A stretch of 59,999 nucleotides of DNA from Vreelandella hamiltonii (GCF_014651775.1 NZ_BMXN01000021.1:1-59999), one strand, 5' to 3'; shown: positions 46,196 to 55,865, counted from the stretch's first letter. The notes: a model not told the origin generated them from the letters alone. Made by a program: numbers and translations.

Positions 46196-48363
46196 TGGTC
46201 GCGCTCCACGATAATGCGGGCATCCACGATGGCATACCCGGTAGGGTGCCCCTGCGGATAGGCCAGCACGGGGTTCAAGTCGAGTTCCTGAATTTCGGGG
46301 TAGGCCTCCACCAGCCGCGAGACCTGCATCAGTAGAGCCACCAGGGCCGGTTTGTCCACACCGGCAGCGCCGCGCACGCCGTCGAGGACTTTCTGCGCCT
46401 TGATCTGTTCCACCATGGCGTAGGCATCCCGCTCGCTCAGCGGCAGAGCCCGGAAGGCAACGTCTTCCAGCACCTCCACGAAAATGCCGCCCAGGCCAAA
46501 CATCACCACCGGCCCGAATACCGGGTCACGGAACATGCCGATGATCACTTCGACCCCTGGCTGGGCCATGGGGCTCACCAGCACGCCTTCGAAGCGGGCC
46601 CGGGGGTCGTAGGCATGGGCATTGTGCTGGATGGCCTGGAACGCCTCGCGCAGCGCCTCTGCCCCGCTCAGGTGGAGCTTGACGCCGCCCGCATCGGATT
46701 TGTGCAGAATGTCCCGCGACACCACCTTCATGGCCAAGGGCTGCTGGCCTGCCTGTTCGATGACCGATGTCAGCTCATCGGCCTGGCTTACCCACCACTG
46801 GGGTGGCACGGCAATGCCGTGTTCGGCCAACAGTGCCTTGGCTTCGAACTCGAACAGGTCGCGCCCTTCCGCTCGGGCCCCGGCGAGCAGCGCGGCTCCC
46901 TTGGCCGTGGGCTGCCAGGGCGTCTCCAGGCGCCGAACCTGCGTCAGGTACTCGCCTCGCTCGCCCAGCGCCGCCAACACCCTGACCGCGTGTTCGATGG
47001 AGGCATACACCGGCAGCCCTGATTCATGCAGGTGGCGTAGCGCAGGCGGCTTGATGGGCGCGTACAGGCTGTACACCACCAACGGCTTTTCGCTGCCCTG
47101 GGCCAACGCCAGCAGTTGCTTTGCCCCCTGCAGCTCATCGTCGGCCAGCGACTCGGAAAACCGCAGGCTGTAGCCACCAAACATGCCCACCAGGAAGACG
47201 CTGTCGACGCCGGGGTCGGCCATCACGATCTCGACACAGCGAGCCAACAGCGACGGGCAGGCATCCGAGGAGCCCGCCACATCCACAGGGTTGTCCAGCG
47301 CCGCCTGAGGAAGCAGCACCTCTTCCAGAGCGTGACGCGTTGACGGTGCCAGCGTCGCCAGGCTCAGCCCAGCTTCGGCGAGCCGGTCGGCGGCGATGGT
47401 GGCCTGGCCGCCGCCGTCGGAAATCACCGCGACCCGCTTGCCGGGCGCCTGCTGCAACTGCCCCAGGCCTTCGGCGACCGGCAGGATCTCGTCGGAGTAC
47501 TGCACCACGCTGACACCCACCTGACGCAGCAGGTCTACCGTCATCTGGTAGCTGCCTGCCAGGGCGCCGGTGTGCGAGCTGGCCGCTTTTTGCCCCTGCT
47601 CGGTGGCGCCGGATTTGTACACCACCACCGGCTTGTGCGCCGTGACCTGGCGGGCCACGTCCAGAAAGCGCCGTCCATCCCGAAACCCTTCCACATACAG
47701 GGTCGCCACTCGGGTATGCGGGTCCTCACCGAGATAGCGCAGGTAGTCGTTGAAACCAATGTCGCTTTGGTTACCGGGGCCAATATAGCTACTGAACCCC
47801 ACCTGGCCGTTATGCTGTGCTTCCAGGGCCAGCGCCAGCAGCATATTGCCCGATTGCGAGACGATACCGATGTCGCCTGCCCTGACATTGGCCAGGTCCA
47901 GCAGGTTGATACGCTGATGCAAGTTGAACAGACCGGAGGTGTTGGGGCCGATGATGCGCACCCCATGCGCCTCGGCCGCCGCCATCATCGCTTCCTCCAA
48001 GGCAGCCCCTGCCGCCCCGGTTTCGCCGAACCCGCTGGCCAGCACTACCGCGCCCTTGATCCCCTGACGGCCACACTCGGCAATCAGCGCCGGTACGCTG
48101 GCAGCCGGCGTACACAGCAGAGCCAGCTCCGGCGTACCCGGCATGTCCGCCAGTGATGGCCAGGCCGGAATGTCGAGGATCTGCTCCGCCTTGGGGTTGA
48201 TCGGGTAGATCGCCCCCTCATAGCCGCCCTTGATCAACCCCAGCAGGGCTTTGTAGCCGCGCTTGGTCGGGTCGGCAGAGGCACCGACGATAGCGATACC
48301 CGTTGGGGAAAGCAGTGTGTGCAGCGGGCTGCGGGAGCCGTGTGATTCGTTGAAGCGGTTCAT
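46192..48363 (-). CDS. Acyl-CoA synthetase, ADP (NDP)-forming, fused alpha-beta type
   Basis: A 723-residue fusion of the CoA-binding and ligase domains (IAIVGASADPTKRGYKALL; GIVSQSGNMLLALALEAQ; KSGATEQGQKAASSHTGALA with the phospho-acceptor His) and a C-terminal ATP-grasp domain (MKVVSRDILHKSDAGGVKL). It makes an acyl-CoA from an acid, CoA and ATP, releasing ADP. The ATG at 48363 gives a normal N-terminus; the longer frame adds 33 unrelated residues. It lies between two crotonase genes, so the acid is probably an unsaturated or aromatic acid, but its identity is unknown. Confidence 0.9.
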   Translation of the reverse strand: MNRFNESHGSRSPLHTLLSPTGIAIVGASADPTKRGYKALLGLIKGGYEGAIYPINPKAEQILDIPAWPSLADMPGTPELALLCTPAASVPALIAECGRQGIKGAVVLASGFGETGAAGAALEEAMMAAAEAHGVRIIGPNTSGLFNLHQRINLLDLANVRAGDIGIVSQSGNMLLALALEAQHNGQVGFSSYIGPGNQSDIGFNDYLRYLGEDPHTRVATLYVEGFRDGRRFLDVARQVTAHKPVVVYKSGATEQGQKAASSHTGALAGSYQMTVDLLRQVGVSVVQYSDEILPVAEGLGQLQQAPGKRVAVISDGGGQATIAADRLAEAGLSLATLAPSTRHALEEVLLPQAALDNPVDVAGSSDACPSLLARCVEIVMADPGVDSVFLVGMFGGYSLRFSESLADDELQGAKQLLALAQGSEKPLVVYSLYAPIKPPALRHLHESGLPVYASIEHAVRVLAALGERGEYLTQVRRLETPWQPTAKGAALLAGARAEGRDLFEFEAKALLAEHGIAVPPQWWVSQADELTSVIEQAGQQPLAMKVVSRDILHKSDAGGVKLHLSGAEALREAFQAIQHNAHAYDPRARFEGVLVSPMAQPGVEVIIGMFRDPVFGPVVMFGLGGIFVEVLEDVAFRALPLSERDAYAMVEQIKAQKVLDGVRGAAGVDKPALVALLMQVSRLVEAYPEIQELDLNPVLAYPQGHPTGYAIVDARIIVERDQ

Positions 48364-48418
48364 GACGTGACCTGTAGGGCAAAACGGACGATAAAAGGAT
48401 TGCAAGGTGGCAGCCGGC

Positions 48419-49228
48419 TCATTTGCCCTGAAAACGCGGGGCACGTCGTGCGGCAAAGGCATCGACCCCTTCTTGCCAATCGTCGGTGATCGAGCAGGTA
48501 AACACGGCGTCCAACTCCTGCTGAAGCTGGCTTTCCATGCTGGTTTCGCTGGCGCGATTGAGCAGCGGCTTGAGCATCGCCATGGAGACCGGCGCCTGCC
48601 CGGCCAGCCGAGTAGCCAGCGCCTGGGCCTGGGCCATCAGCTCGGCTCCCGGATGGTTGGCCAGCGCCAAACCGATCCGAGTGGCCTCCACGCCATCGAT
48701 GCGGTCGCCCAGATACAGCAGGCGGCGCGCTTGGCCCAGGCCCACCCACTGCGGCAGGCGCTTCGAAACACCGCCCCCGACACAGGTGCCAATACTGGTT
48801 TCAGGGAAGCCGATCTGGGCGTCCTCGGCCATGACGATGAAATCACAGGCCACGGCCATTTCTGCCCCCGCTCCCAAGGCATAGCCATTCACGGCCGCCA
48901 CCACCGGCTTGCCCAGCTGGTCGATGGCTTCACAGGCATCATTGCCCAACTGCAGATAAGCCCGCCGCTGAAACAGCGAGCGCTGGGCGCTGCCATGGGC
49001 TTTCATGTCCGCGCCGACACAAAAGGCGCGCCCCTCTCCGGTCAGGATCACCGCTCTTACCTGCGCTGCGTGCTGGGCAAAGCGCAGGGCGTCGAGCAGC
49101 TCTTCATAAAGGGTTTCAATCACCGCGTTCAGCCGGTGGGGTCGGTTGAACCGCAGGGTCAGCACGTGTTCATCCAGAGAGATCAGGAGCGTTTCATAGG
49201 TGGGCAGCGCGGGCGCGTCGGCAGACAT
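48419..49228 (-). CDS. Enoyl-CoA hydratase/isomerase (crotonase) family protein A
   Basis: A 269-residue crotonase-fold protein and the first gene of the operon. It has GRAFCVGADMKAHG near residue 68, VNGYALGAGAEMAVACDFIV near residue 112 and DAQIGFPETSIGTCVGGG, which keeps the Pro-Glu of classical hydratases. The ATG at 49228 (MSADAPALP) is chosen; the extra upstream frame is AT-rich and overlaps the control region. It is distinct from crotonase B in the same operon, suggesting two successive steps. Confidence 0.88.
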   Translation of the reverse strand: MSADAPALPTYETLLISLDEHVLTLRFNRPHRLNAVIETLYEELLDALRFAQHAAQVRAVILTGEGRAFCVGADMKAHGSAQRSLFQRRAYLQLGNDACEAIDQLGKPVVAAVNGYALGAGAEMAVACDFIVMAEDAQIGFPETSIGTCVGGGVSKRLPQWVGLGQARRLLYLGDRIDGVEATRIGLALANHPGAELMAQAQALATRLAGQAPVSMAMLKPLLNRASETSMESQLQQELDAVFTCSITDDWQEGVDAFAARRAPRFQGK

Positions 49229-49263
49229 GATGCTGTTGGTAACCTCGTTCGGAAAAAACAAAT

Positions 49264-49293
49264 AAGGAAACGATTGTTCCTTTAAATAGGAAA
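49264..49293. promoter_or_regulatory. Repeated AGGAA elements, candidate RpiR operator
   Basis: AAGGAA and TTCCTT form an inverted repeat with a 7-nt spacer (49264-49282), and another AGGAAA follows at 49288. They lie in the divergent region between crotonase A and the RpiR gene. Confidence 0.4.
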
Positions 49294-49408
49294 AGAGAAA
49301 CAAACGTACTGCCGAACGATAGGACACTGCTGGGGGATAATCAATACATTCGTGACAAAAACATTTATCATTGGCACAAACGTTTTACACTTCATCAAAG
49401 AGAGCCCC

Positions 49409-50305
49409 ATGCCTGACCACGCCACCCGCCCTGCGCCCCACCTGGAAAGCGTCCACCGGCAGCTGGCCGAGCACTACGCCAAGCTCAGCCCACAGCTCAA
49501 ACGGGCGGCCAGCTATGTGTTGGAACACTCGACGGAAATGGCGTTTCAGTCAGTGCGTAAAACGGCCCAGGCCGCGTCGGTGACGCCTTCCACTCTGGTT
49601 CGGCTGGCCAAGCGGCTGGGCTTCGAGAGTTACGAGTCGTTTCGGGAGGTTTTTCAATCGGCGGTGCAGGCTGCACCGGTCGAGCTGAGCGGCCGTGCCA
49701 GTCGGCTCAAGCAGCAGGTGCGCAACCCGCAAGAGGCGCTGTTCGTGGAGGTGGGTGATGCCGCTTTCGACAATATTGGCAGGCTCTTCACGGCGGATAA
49801 CCAAGCGCGGGTAAAAGACGCCGCCGAGCGCATACTGGCGGCTCGCCGGGTGGCCGTGATCGGCTTTCGCGATACCTTTGCCTGCGCCTACCACTTTGCC
49901 TACGTGGGGCGTATCGCCATGCCCGACGTGACGCTGATTCGCGGACAGGAAGGTGGGCTACTGACGGAGCTGGCGCCCTTCGACGAACAGGACGTGGTGG
50001 TGGCTTTCGGCTTCGAGCCTTACTGCGCCGAAACGGTCAAGGCGCTGGAGATTGCCCGCGCCAACGGCGTGCAGGCCATCGTGATCACCGACACCCTGCG
50101 CTCACCGCTGGTGCCTGGCGCCAGCGTGACGTTCACCGTCGCCAACGCCACGCCTCACTTCTTTCCGTCGCTGCTCTCGGCCATCACGCTCAGCGAAGCG
50201 ATTCTGGCCGAGTGCGTGGCCGTCGGCCCCGACCAGCTGGTGGATAACGTGGCCAGCTTCGAGCGGCGCATGCGCCAACTGGGGGCCTATGTCGACGTGG
50301 ACTAG
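49409..50305 (+). CDS. RpiR/MurR family transcriptional regulator (second copy)
   Basis: A 298-residue regulator with an N-terminal RpiR helix-turn-helix (AAQAASVTPSTLVRLAKRLG is approximate; the clear part is ASVTPSTLVRLAKRLGFESY) and a C-terminal SIS domain (AERILAARRVAVIGF; VVVAFGFEPYCAETVKALE). It is divergent from the crotonase/acyl-CoA synthetase operon and probably controls it. The ATG at 49409 (MPDHATRP) has GAGAG upstream. It is not a close copy of the regulator at 19234. Confidence 0.9.
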   Translation: MPDHATRPAPHLESVHRQLAEHYAKLSPQLKRAASYVLEHSTEMAFQSVRKTAQAASVTPSTLVRLAKRLGFESYESFREVFQSAVQAAPVELSGRASRLKQQVRNPQEALFVEVGDAAFDNIGRLFTADNQARVKDAAERILAARRVAVIGFRDTFACAYHFAYVGRIAMPDVTLIRGQEGGLLTELAPFDEQDVVVAFGFEPYCAETVKALEIARANGVQAIVITDTLRSPLVPGASVTFTVANATPHFFPSLLSAITLSEAILAECVAVGPDQLVDNVASFERRMRQLGAYVDVD

Positions 50306-50326
50306 CCCCCGGCTCAGGCGAGCGAC

Positions 50327-51304
50327 TCAGGGCAGCAGAATGGTCGAGCCGGTCGTCTTGCGGCTCTGCAGCGCATCCTGGGCCTTGCCTGCTTCCTGCA
50401 AGGGGTAGCGGTTGGCGACATCGATGCGAATCTTGCCGCTTTCGATCATGGCGAAGAACTCTTCGCACATCATTTCCAGGCGCTCGCGAGTATCCGCATA
50501 GCCGTTCAGGCTGGGGCGCGTGACGAACAGCGCTCCCTTTTGATTCAGGATACCGATATTGACGCCGTCCACCGGGCCGGACGCGTTACCAAAGCTGACC
50601 ATCAGCGAGCGCGGCTTGAGACAATCCAGCGACATCTCCCAGGTGTCCTTGCCCACGGAGTCGTACACCACATCACACATTTCACCGTTGGTCAGCTCGC
50701 GCACCCGCTCGACGACGTTCTCTTCGGTGTAGTTGATGGTGGCCCAGGCGCCATTGGCCATGGCCAGGTCAGCCTTCTCCTGAGAGCTGACGGTGCCGAT
50801 CAGCTTCACGCCCAGCGCCTTGGCCCACTGGCAGGCAATCGAGCCCACGCCCCCGGCCGCCGCGTGGAACAAAATGGTCTCGCCGCCCTTGAGCGGCTGG
50901 GTTTGACGCAGCAGGTACTGCACCGTCAAGCCTTTCAGCATACTGGCCGCCGCCGTTTCGAAGTCGATGAAATCCGGCAGCTTGACCACCTTGGCCGCGG
51001 GCAGCGTGTGCAGCTCGGCGTAGGCGCCCAGCGGGCCCTGGGCATACGCCACGCGGTCACCTACCTTGAGATGCGTGACGCCCTCGCCCACCGCATCGAC
51101 GATGCCTGCGCCCTCGGTGCCCAGGCCAGAAGGCATGCTGGGGGCCGGGTACAAGCCTGTGCGGAAATAGATATCGATGAAGTTCAGGCCAACGGCCTTG
51201 TTGGCGATACGAACTTCACCGGCAGCCGGTGCGACAGGCTCGACCTCGACCCACTCGAGTACGTCGGAGCCACCGGTAGTGGAAAACTGAATACGCTTGG
51301 ACAT
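50327..51304 (-). CDS. qor: NADPH:quinone oxidoreductase, zeta-crystallin type
   Basis: A 325-residue zinc-independent medium-chain dehydrogenase reducing quinones with NADPH. It has the N-terminal GroES-like fold with GLNFIDIYFRTGLYP, the family segment GLGTEGAGIVDAVGEGV, and the cofactor-binding AAAGGVGSIACQWAKALG near residue 150. The ATG at 51304 is preceded by CAGGAG; the TTG one codon upstream is not needed. It ends with LLP, as is usual. It stands alone, convergent with the RpiR gene. Confidence 0.93.
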   Translation of the reverse strand: MSKRIQFSTTGGSDVLEWVEVEPVAPAAGEVRIANKAVGLNFIDIYFRTGLYPAPSMPSGLGTEGAGIVDAVGEGVTHLKVGDRVAYAQGPLGAYAELHTLPAAKVVKLPDFIDFETAAASMLKGLTVQYLLRQTQPLKGGETILFHAAAGGVGSIACQWAKALGVKLIGTVSSQEKADLAMANGAWATINYTEENVVERVRELTNGEMCDVVYDSVGKDTWEMSLDCLKPRSLMVSFGNASGPVDGVNIGILNQKGALFVTRPSLNGYADTRERLEMMCEEFFAMIESGKIRIDVANRYPLQEAGKAQDALQSRKTTGSTILLP

Positions 51305-51548
51305 CAAAAAACTCCTGTGATTGGCGATGGGGTATCACTTGTTATGAATTATCGTTTGCCGTGAATGATCGCGTTGAATACCGCTGACCGAAAACACATG
51401 ACGGGGACGGCACGGGCCCGCTATCCAACCGCGTCGGGGCGCTGAAATCAAGTCGTCCAACCCTCTGGCCGACACACGCCTGTCACGGGTACATGCTAGA
51501 CTAAGGGCCATTTTATAACACGCCTGGTCACCACAAGACGGATCGTCC

Positions 51549-52313
51549 ATGACCCATCCTGCCATTGAAGTACCCACCCTGATTGCCCACCGCGGCTACT
51601 CTGCGGCCGCCCCCGAAAACACCCTCACCGCCGTGCGCGCCGCTCATCAGGCGGGAGCGCGCTGGGTTGAGCTGGATGTTCAACTGCTGGGAGACGGCAT
51701 GCCCGTGATCTGGCACGACAGCGATGTAAGCCGCTGTTCGGACGGGCGCGGCGAGCTGGCCAGCATGACCTGGCGCCAGGCCCAGGCGCTGGATGTGGGC
51801 AGCTGGTTCGGCGACCGCTTTGCGGGGGAACGCATGGCCAACCTGGAGGCCATGCTGGCGCTGCTGAATGAGCTGGAAATGGGCGTCAATCTGGAAATCA
51901 AGGTCAACAAGGGGCGCGACCCCATTGCCCTGGTCGATGCGGTGCTGCCCATGCTGCTGGCAGCGCTACCTGCCGAGCGCTGCATCGTCTCCTCTTTTGA
52001 CGGGGCCGCACTGGCCCACAGCCGTCGGCATGCGCCCCGAGAAGCTCTCGCCCTGGGCGCGCTTTACGGCAGTTTGCCCAAGCAGTGGCGCGCCCAATGT
52101 GCCGCCATCCAGGCGTTCAGCATTCACCCCCACTGGCCCCGGCTGAAGCGCACCCAGGCCGCTGCCATGCGCCGGGATGGCTATCAGATCCTGTGTTATA
52201 CCGCCAACGATCCCAGTGCGTTTCAAAGCCGCTGGGCCTGGGGCATCAACAGTGCCATTACCGACGAACCAGCCGCTTTCCAGCGCTATCTCGACAACCG
52301 AAAAGAAGGATGA
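51549..52313 (+). CDS. ugpQ: Glycerophosphodiester phosphodiesterase
   Basis: A 254-residue TIM-barrel phosphodiesterase that splits glycerophosphodiesters into glycerol-3-phosphate and an alcohol. The catalytic and metal-binding motifs are clear: [14 protein letters not shown] near residue 12, [19 protein letters not shown] near residue 39, and NLEIKVNKG near residue 114. There is no signal peptide, so it is the cytoplasmic UgpQ-type enzyme. It ends two bases before nfo, suggesting co-transcription. Confidence 0.93.
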   Translation: MTHPAIEVPTLIAHRGYSAAAPENTLTAVRAAHQAGARWVELDVQLLGDGMPVIWHDSDVSRCSDGRGELASMTWRQAQALDVGSWFGDRFAGERMANLEAMLALLNELEMGVNLEIKVNKGRDPIALVDAVLPMLLAALPAERCIVSSFDGAALAHSRRHAPREALALGALYGSLPKQWRAQCAAIQAFSIHPHWPRLKRTQAAAMRRDGYQILCYTANDPSAFQSRWAWGINSAITDEPAAFQRYLDNRKEG

Positions 52314-52315
52314 CA

Positions 52316-53176
52316 ATGAAGTATCTTGGTGCCCATGTCAGCGCGGCCGGTGGCGCTGATCAGGCCGTGCAGCGCGCGGTGGAGATCGGAGCAACGGCGT
52401 TTGCCCTGTTTACCAAAAACCAGCGTCAGTGGCAGGGCAAACCGCTCACTGACGAGGCCATCGCAGCCTTCAAGCAGGCGTGCCGCGTCCATGGCTTCGC
52501 GCCAGCGCAGATCCTGCCCCACGACAGCTACCTGATCAACCTGGGGCACCCTGAGGCGGAGGGCCTCGACAAGTCGCGGGCCGCCTTCATCGATGAGATG
52601 CAGCGCTGCGAGCAGTTGGGCCTGACGCTGCTGAACTTCCACCCCGGCAGCCATTTGAACAAGATCAGCGAAGCCGACTGCCTGTCGCGCATTGCCGAAT
52701 CCATCAACCTGGCTCTGGATGCCACTCAGGGCGTGACCGCGGTCATCGAAAACACCGCAGGCCAGGGCACCAACCTGGGCTGGCGCTTCGAACATCTGGC
52801 CAGCATCATCGAGCAGGTGGACGACAAGCGCCGGGTCGGCGTTTGCATCGACACCTGCCACGCCTTTGCCGCAGGCTACGACCTGCGCAGCGCCGAGGCG
52901 ACCCGCGCCACGCTGGACGAACTGGGCAGCGTGGTGGGGTTCGAGTATCTGCGCGGCATGCACCTCAACGATGCCAAAAGCGACTTCGCCAGCCGTGTGG
53001 ATCGGCACCACAGCCTGGGGCAAGGCAACATTGGCCTGGCGGCCTTCACCACGATCATGCAGGATGCGCGCATCGATGGTATTCCCATGATTCTCGAAAC
53101 CATCGAGCCCGAGATCTGGGCCGACGAGCTGAATTGGCTGCGCGCTCAGGCCCCGGAGGCCGCCCCCGGCAGGTAG
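52316..53176 (+). CDS. nfo: Endonuclease IV
   Basis: A 286-residue zinc-dependent AP endonuclease of base-excision repair. It begins with the family motif [12 protein letters not shown], has [10 protein letters not shown] and [13 protein letters not shown], and the three signatures including [15 protein letters not shown] and [20 protein letters not shown]. The ATG at 52316 is preceded by AGAAGGA; the long upstream frame overlaps ugpQ and is not used. Its 3' end overlaps the opposing regulator gene by 31 bp. Confidence 0.95.
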   Translation: MKYLGAHVSAAGGADQAVQRAVEIGATAFALFTKNQRQWQGKPLTDEAIAAFKQACRVHGFAPAQILPHDSYLINLGHPEAEGLDKSRAAFIDEMQRCEQLGLTLLNFHPGSHLNKISEADCLSRIAESINLALDATQGVTAVIENTAGQGTNLGWRFEHLASIIEQVDDKRRVGVCIDTCHAFAAGYDLRSAEATRATLDELGSVVGFEYLRGMHLNDAKSDFASRVDRHHSLGQGNIGLAAFTTIMQDARIDGIPMILETIEPEIWADELNWLRAQAPEAAPGR

Positions 53177-53733
53177 TGAATCACATCGTGAAAGCGTAAC
53201 CGCGACGTACCGTTGTTGCGCATGGCGTGGGGCCGGTCCGCGAAAAAGCGCAGCCCCTCGCCAACGCCCAGGGTTTGCCAGCGCTCGTCGATGCGCAGCT
53301 CCATCTCGCCTTCCACCACCACGATGTGCTCCACCACGCCGCTGGCATGGGCGGTGGACTCGCTCATGGCACCCGGGGCCAACTCGATCAGGAACATCTC
53401 GAACCCCAGCAGGGGGTCGTAGGGAAATAGCAGGCGTGCCTGCATGCCCGTGCTGTCATCCCCCCACACCGACTCCCACCCATCCCGATGCAGCTCGCCC
53501 AGCGCAGGCTTGTCACTGTCGAACAGGGTAGAAAACGACACCCGAAAACCGCTGGCGATCTTCCACAAGGTGGCCACCGTGGGGCTCGACTCCCCACGTT
53601 CGATCTGCCCCAGCATCGCCTTGCTGACCCCGGTTTCACTGGCCGCGCGATCGAGGCTCCAGCCCCGCTCCTTGCGCAGCTGCTTCACCGTTCCTGAAAT
53701 ATGCTCGGCAATGGTATGCGGCGTTAAAGCCAT
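53146..53733 (-). CDS. XRE-family regulator with C-terminal cupin domain
   Basis: A 195-residue regulator. An N-terminal XRE helix-turn-helix ([40 protein letters not shown]) is followed by a cupin domain ([19 protein letters not shown]) that probably binds a small effector. The ATG at 53733 follows AGGAG. It is divergent from the benE-type permease gene, and two identical palindromic boxes lie between them, so it very likely controls that gene and itself. Confidence 0.9.
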   Translation of the reverse strand: MALTPHTIAEHISGTVKQLRKERGWSLDRAASETGVSKAMLGQIERGESSPTVATLWKIASGFRVSFSTLFDSDKPALGELHRDGWESVWGDDSTGMQARLLFPYDPLLGFEMFLIELAPGAMSESTAHASGVVEHIVVVEGEMELRIDERWQTLGVGEGLRFFADRPHAMRNNGTSRLRFHDVIHYLPGAASGA

Positions 53734-53801
53734 GCGACTCTCCTGACGGTCGGGTTCAGATAGCGGGGTTGGTCGAATGGCTATCATGCCAGAAAATGGT
53801 T

Positions 53802-53817
53802 GTGCGTCATAACGCAC
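53802..53817. promoter_or_regulatory. Operator box 1, GTGCG-N6-CGCAC
   Basis: GTGCGTCATAACGCAC sits inside a longer palindrome TTGTGCGTCATAACGCACAA (8-bp perfect arms). It shares the GTGCG-N6-CGCAC pattern with box 2 and lies next to the XRE-cupin gene. Confidence 0.75.
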
Positions 53818-53836
53818 AATGTTAGCGTGGCCATCC

Positions 53837-53852
53837 GTGCGCTATAGCGCAC
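53837..53852. promoter_or_regulatory. Operator box 2, GTGCG-N6-CGCAC
   Basis: GTGCGCTATAGCGCAC is a perfect palindrome, 18 bp long with its flanking C and G. Its centre is 35 bp from that of box 1, and it lies 28 bp before the permease start codon. Confidence 0.75.
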
Positions 53853-53880
53853 GCTCAAAATAACCACGTGGGAGCCACCC

Positions 53881-55107
53881 ATGGACACGCCAACGACGCT
53901 GCCCTCTTCATCATCTGCCTCGCCTCATCTGTGGCGGGACATGAGCCTGTCTACGCTGATTGCCGGTTTCGTCGCCGTCATCATCGGCTATACCAGCTCC
54001 GCCGCGATCATTTTTCAGGCCGCCGCCGCTGCGGGCGCCTCCACGGCCCAGATCAGCTCCTGGCTATGGGCGCTGGGCATCGGCATGGGCATCACCTCGC
54101 TGGGGCTTTCGCTGCGTTACCGCATGCCGCTGCTGACCGCCTGGTCAACGCCAGGGGCCGCCTTCCTGGCCACCAGCCTGCCGGGAATTCCTATCGAAGA
54201 GGCCATCGGCGCGTTTCTGTTTTCGGCGCTGTTGATCACACTGTGCGGTGTCACCGGGCTGTTCGAGCGTTTGATGCGCCATATTCCCGGCGCCATCGCC
54301 TCGGCCCTGCTGGCGGGCATTCTGCTGCGTTTCGGGCTGGAGCTGTTCAACGTCATGGAAAGCCAGTGGCTGCTGCCGCTGGCCATGCTGGCCGCCTGGG
54401 TCGCGGGGCGGCGCTGCTGGCCCTCACTGGCGGTGCCGGGAGTCCTGCTGGTGGGCGTGGGGCTGGCCCTGTGGCAAGGCCAGATCTCGACCCAGCCGAT
54501 CCCGCTGGCGCCTACGCTGCCGGTCTTTACCGCACCGGTATTCAACCCGATGACGCTGATCAGCATCGGCATCCCGCTGTTCGTCATCACCATGGCGACC
54601 CAGAACCTGCCCGCCGTGGCCGTCTTGCGGGCCGCAGGCTATCGCCCTAACAGCTCACCGCTGATCACCTGGACCGGTGGAGCCACCCTGCTGCTGGCGC
54701 CGTTTGGCGGCTATGCGCTCAACATGGCGGCCATCAGTGCGGCGGTATGCCTGGGCCCAGACGCCCACCCCAACCCAAAGCGGCGCTACACCGCCGGGGT
54801 GGCTGCCGGGGTCTTCTATATCGCCATGGGCATCTTCGGAGCCACCGTGACCGGGGTGTTCAGCGCCTTGCCCAGCGTTCTGGTGATGGCACTGGCGGGC
54901 ATTGCCCTGCTGAGCACGCTGGGCACGGGCCTGGCGGGCGCTTTCGAGAAGAGCGAACAGCGCGACGCCGCCATCGTGACCTTCCTGCTCACCGGTTCCG
55001 GCGTGACGCTACTGGGACTGGGCGGGGCTTTCTGGGGCATGGTGGCGGGGCTTGTGGTACTCAAGATCAGCACATTCAGCGCCCGCGCGCACCAGAAGGA
55101 TCGCTAA
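53881..55107 (+). CDS. benE: BenE family benzoate/H+ symporter
   Basis: A 408-residue inner-membrane transporter with about 12 hydrophobic segments. The family motifs are MSLSTLIAGFVAVIIGYTSS near residue 21, TAWSTPGAAFLATS near residue 88, and FVITMATQNLPAVAVLRAAG near residue 235. BenE proteins import benzoate with protons, but no benzoate-degradation genes are nearby, so the substrate may differ. GGGAG precedes the ATG at 53881. Expression is probably controlled by the divergent XRE-cupin regulator. Confidence 0.92.
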   Translation: MDTPTTLPSSSSASPHLWRDMSLSTLIAGFVAVIIGYTSSAAIIFQAAAAAGASTAQISSWLWALGIGMGITSLGLSLRYRMPLLTAWSTPGAAFLATSLPGIPIEEAIGAFLFSALLITLCGVTGLFERLMRHIPGAIASALLAGILLRFGLELFNVMESQWLLPLAMLAAWVAGRRCWPSLAVPGVLLVGVGLALWQGQISTQPIPLAPTLPVFTAPVFNPMTLISIGIPLFVITMATQNLPAVAVLRAAGYRPNSSPLITWTGGATLLLAPFGGYALNMAAISAAVCLGPDAHPNPKRRYTAGVAAGVFYIAMGIFGATVTGVFSALPSVLVMALAGIALLSTLGTGLAGAFEKSEQRDAAIVTFLLTGSGVTLLGLGGAFWGMVAGLVVLKISTFSARAHQKDR

Positions 55108-55141
55108 AAAAACGCCCCGCCATCGTGAATGGCAGGGCGTC
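55106..55141 (-). terminator. Terminator between benE and the lipoprotein gene
   Basis: ACGCCCCGCCAT and ATGGCAGGGCGT form a stem of 11-12 bp with one bulge around a CGTGA loop. The A run on its left becomes a T run on the minus strand, so it ends the lipoprotein transcript and may also end benE. Confidence 0.8.
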
Positions 55142-55164
55142 TATCGGCCAGCGGTGTACGGTGG

Positions 55165-55614
55165 TTACATCACCGTTGGTTCCATGTTGGCCAGGCGCTC
55201 TTCATCGAACACGCCGGACATGCGCACCATGGCCAGCGCTTCATCCAGACTGCTCATCTCTTCGATGACCAGCAGCTCGTTCTCCAGCGTTACCGGCTGA
55301 CCGGCCTTGTCGGACAGCAACTTCTCCAGCGAGGCCACGTCCATGGCATCGTCGAGATGATGAATATCCACGGACGCACTGTTCTCGCTGGGCAGGTAGA
55401 TAGTGCCGTTGGAGAAGTCCACGGCGTAGGCGATCACGCCTGGCACGATGAAGAACAGCAGGCCAACGCTATTGGCAATGGCGACCACGGGGTCGACATC
55501 ACCGCTCAGCTGGCCTTTGCGTTCCGGATAGAAAAGCGTACCGCACCCACTCAATGCCACAATGGAGACACCAACGACCGCCCCCGTCAACCAACGGCGC
55601 ACTGCTTGCTGCAT
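55165..55614 (-). CDS. Putative lipoprotein
   Basis: A 149-residue protein with a lipoprotein signal peptide: MQQAVRRWLTGAVVGVSIVA followed by the lipobox LSGC, giving a lipidated Cys near residue 23. The mature part has GTLFYPERKGQLSGDVDP, a hydrophobic stretch (LLFFIVPGVIAYAVDF) and the motif GTIYLP, similar to YceK-like small lipoproteins. The function is unknown. The ATG at 55614 is preceded by GAGGGAA; the longer frame upstream would bury the signal peptide. It is divergent from proS. Confidence 0.8.
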   Translation of the reverse strand: MQQAVRRWLTGAVVGVSIVALSGCGTLFYPERKGQLSGDVDPVVAIANSVGLLFFIVPGVIAYAVDFSNGTIYLPSENSASVDIHHLDDAMDVASLEKLLSDKAGQPVTLENELLVIEEMSSLDEALAMVRMSGVFDEERLANMEPTVM

Positions 55615-55865
55615 GGAGGTTCCCTCGGAATTTTCAATGTAACGATAGCCATCGTATGAAGTGACACGCTTGTTATAGGCGCAGGCTATCGCGTTACAAA
55701 ACGGGTCGAGTTTAGCATATTTCGTGCTAAGCACACGCCCTGACGTCTACACAGGATTTTGCCGCCTTCCCCGCTTGGCCGTACAATGCCGCTTTCAACG
55801 CTGGATTAAGCGCAACGCGCTTCTCATACTCAGCACCATCGACAACCCAAGGAATGCTCACGCCC

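Noticed and set aside
53881..55107. A benzoate catabolic cluster around benE
   Set aside because: No ring-hydroxylating or ring-cleaving enzyme genes are nearby; only the permease and its regulator are present.
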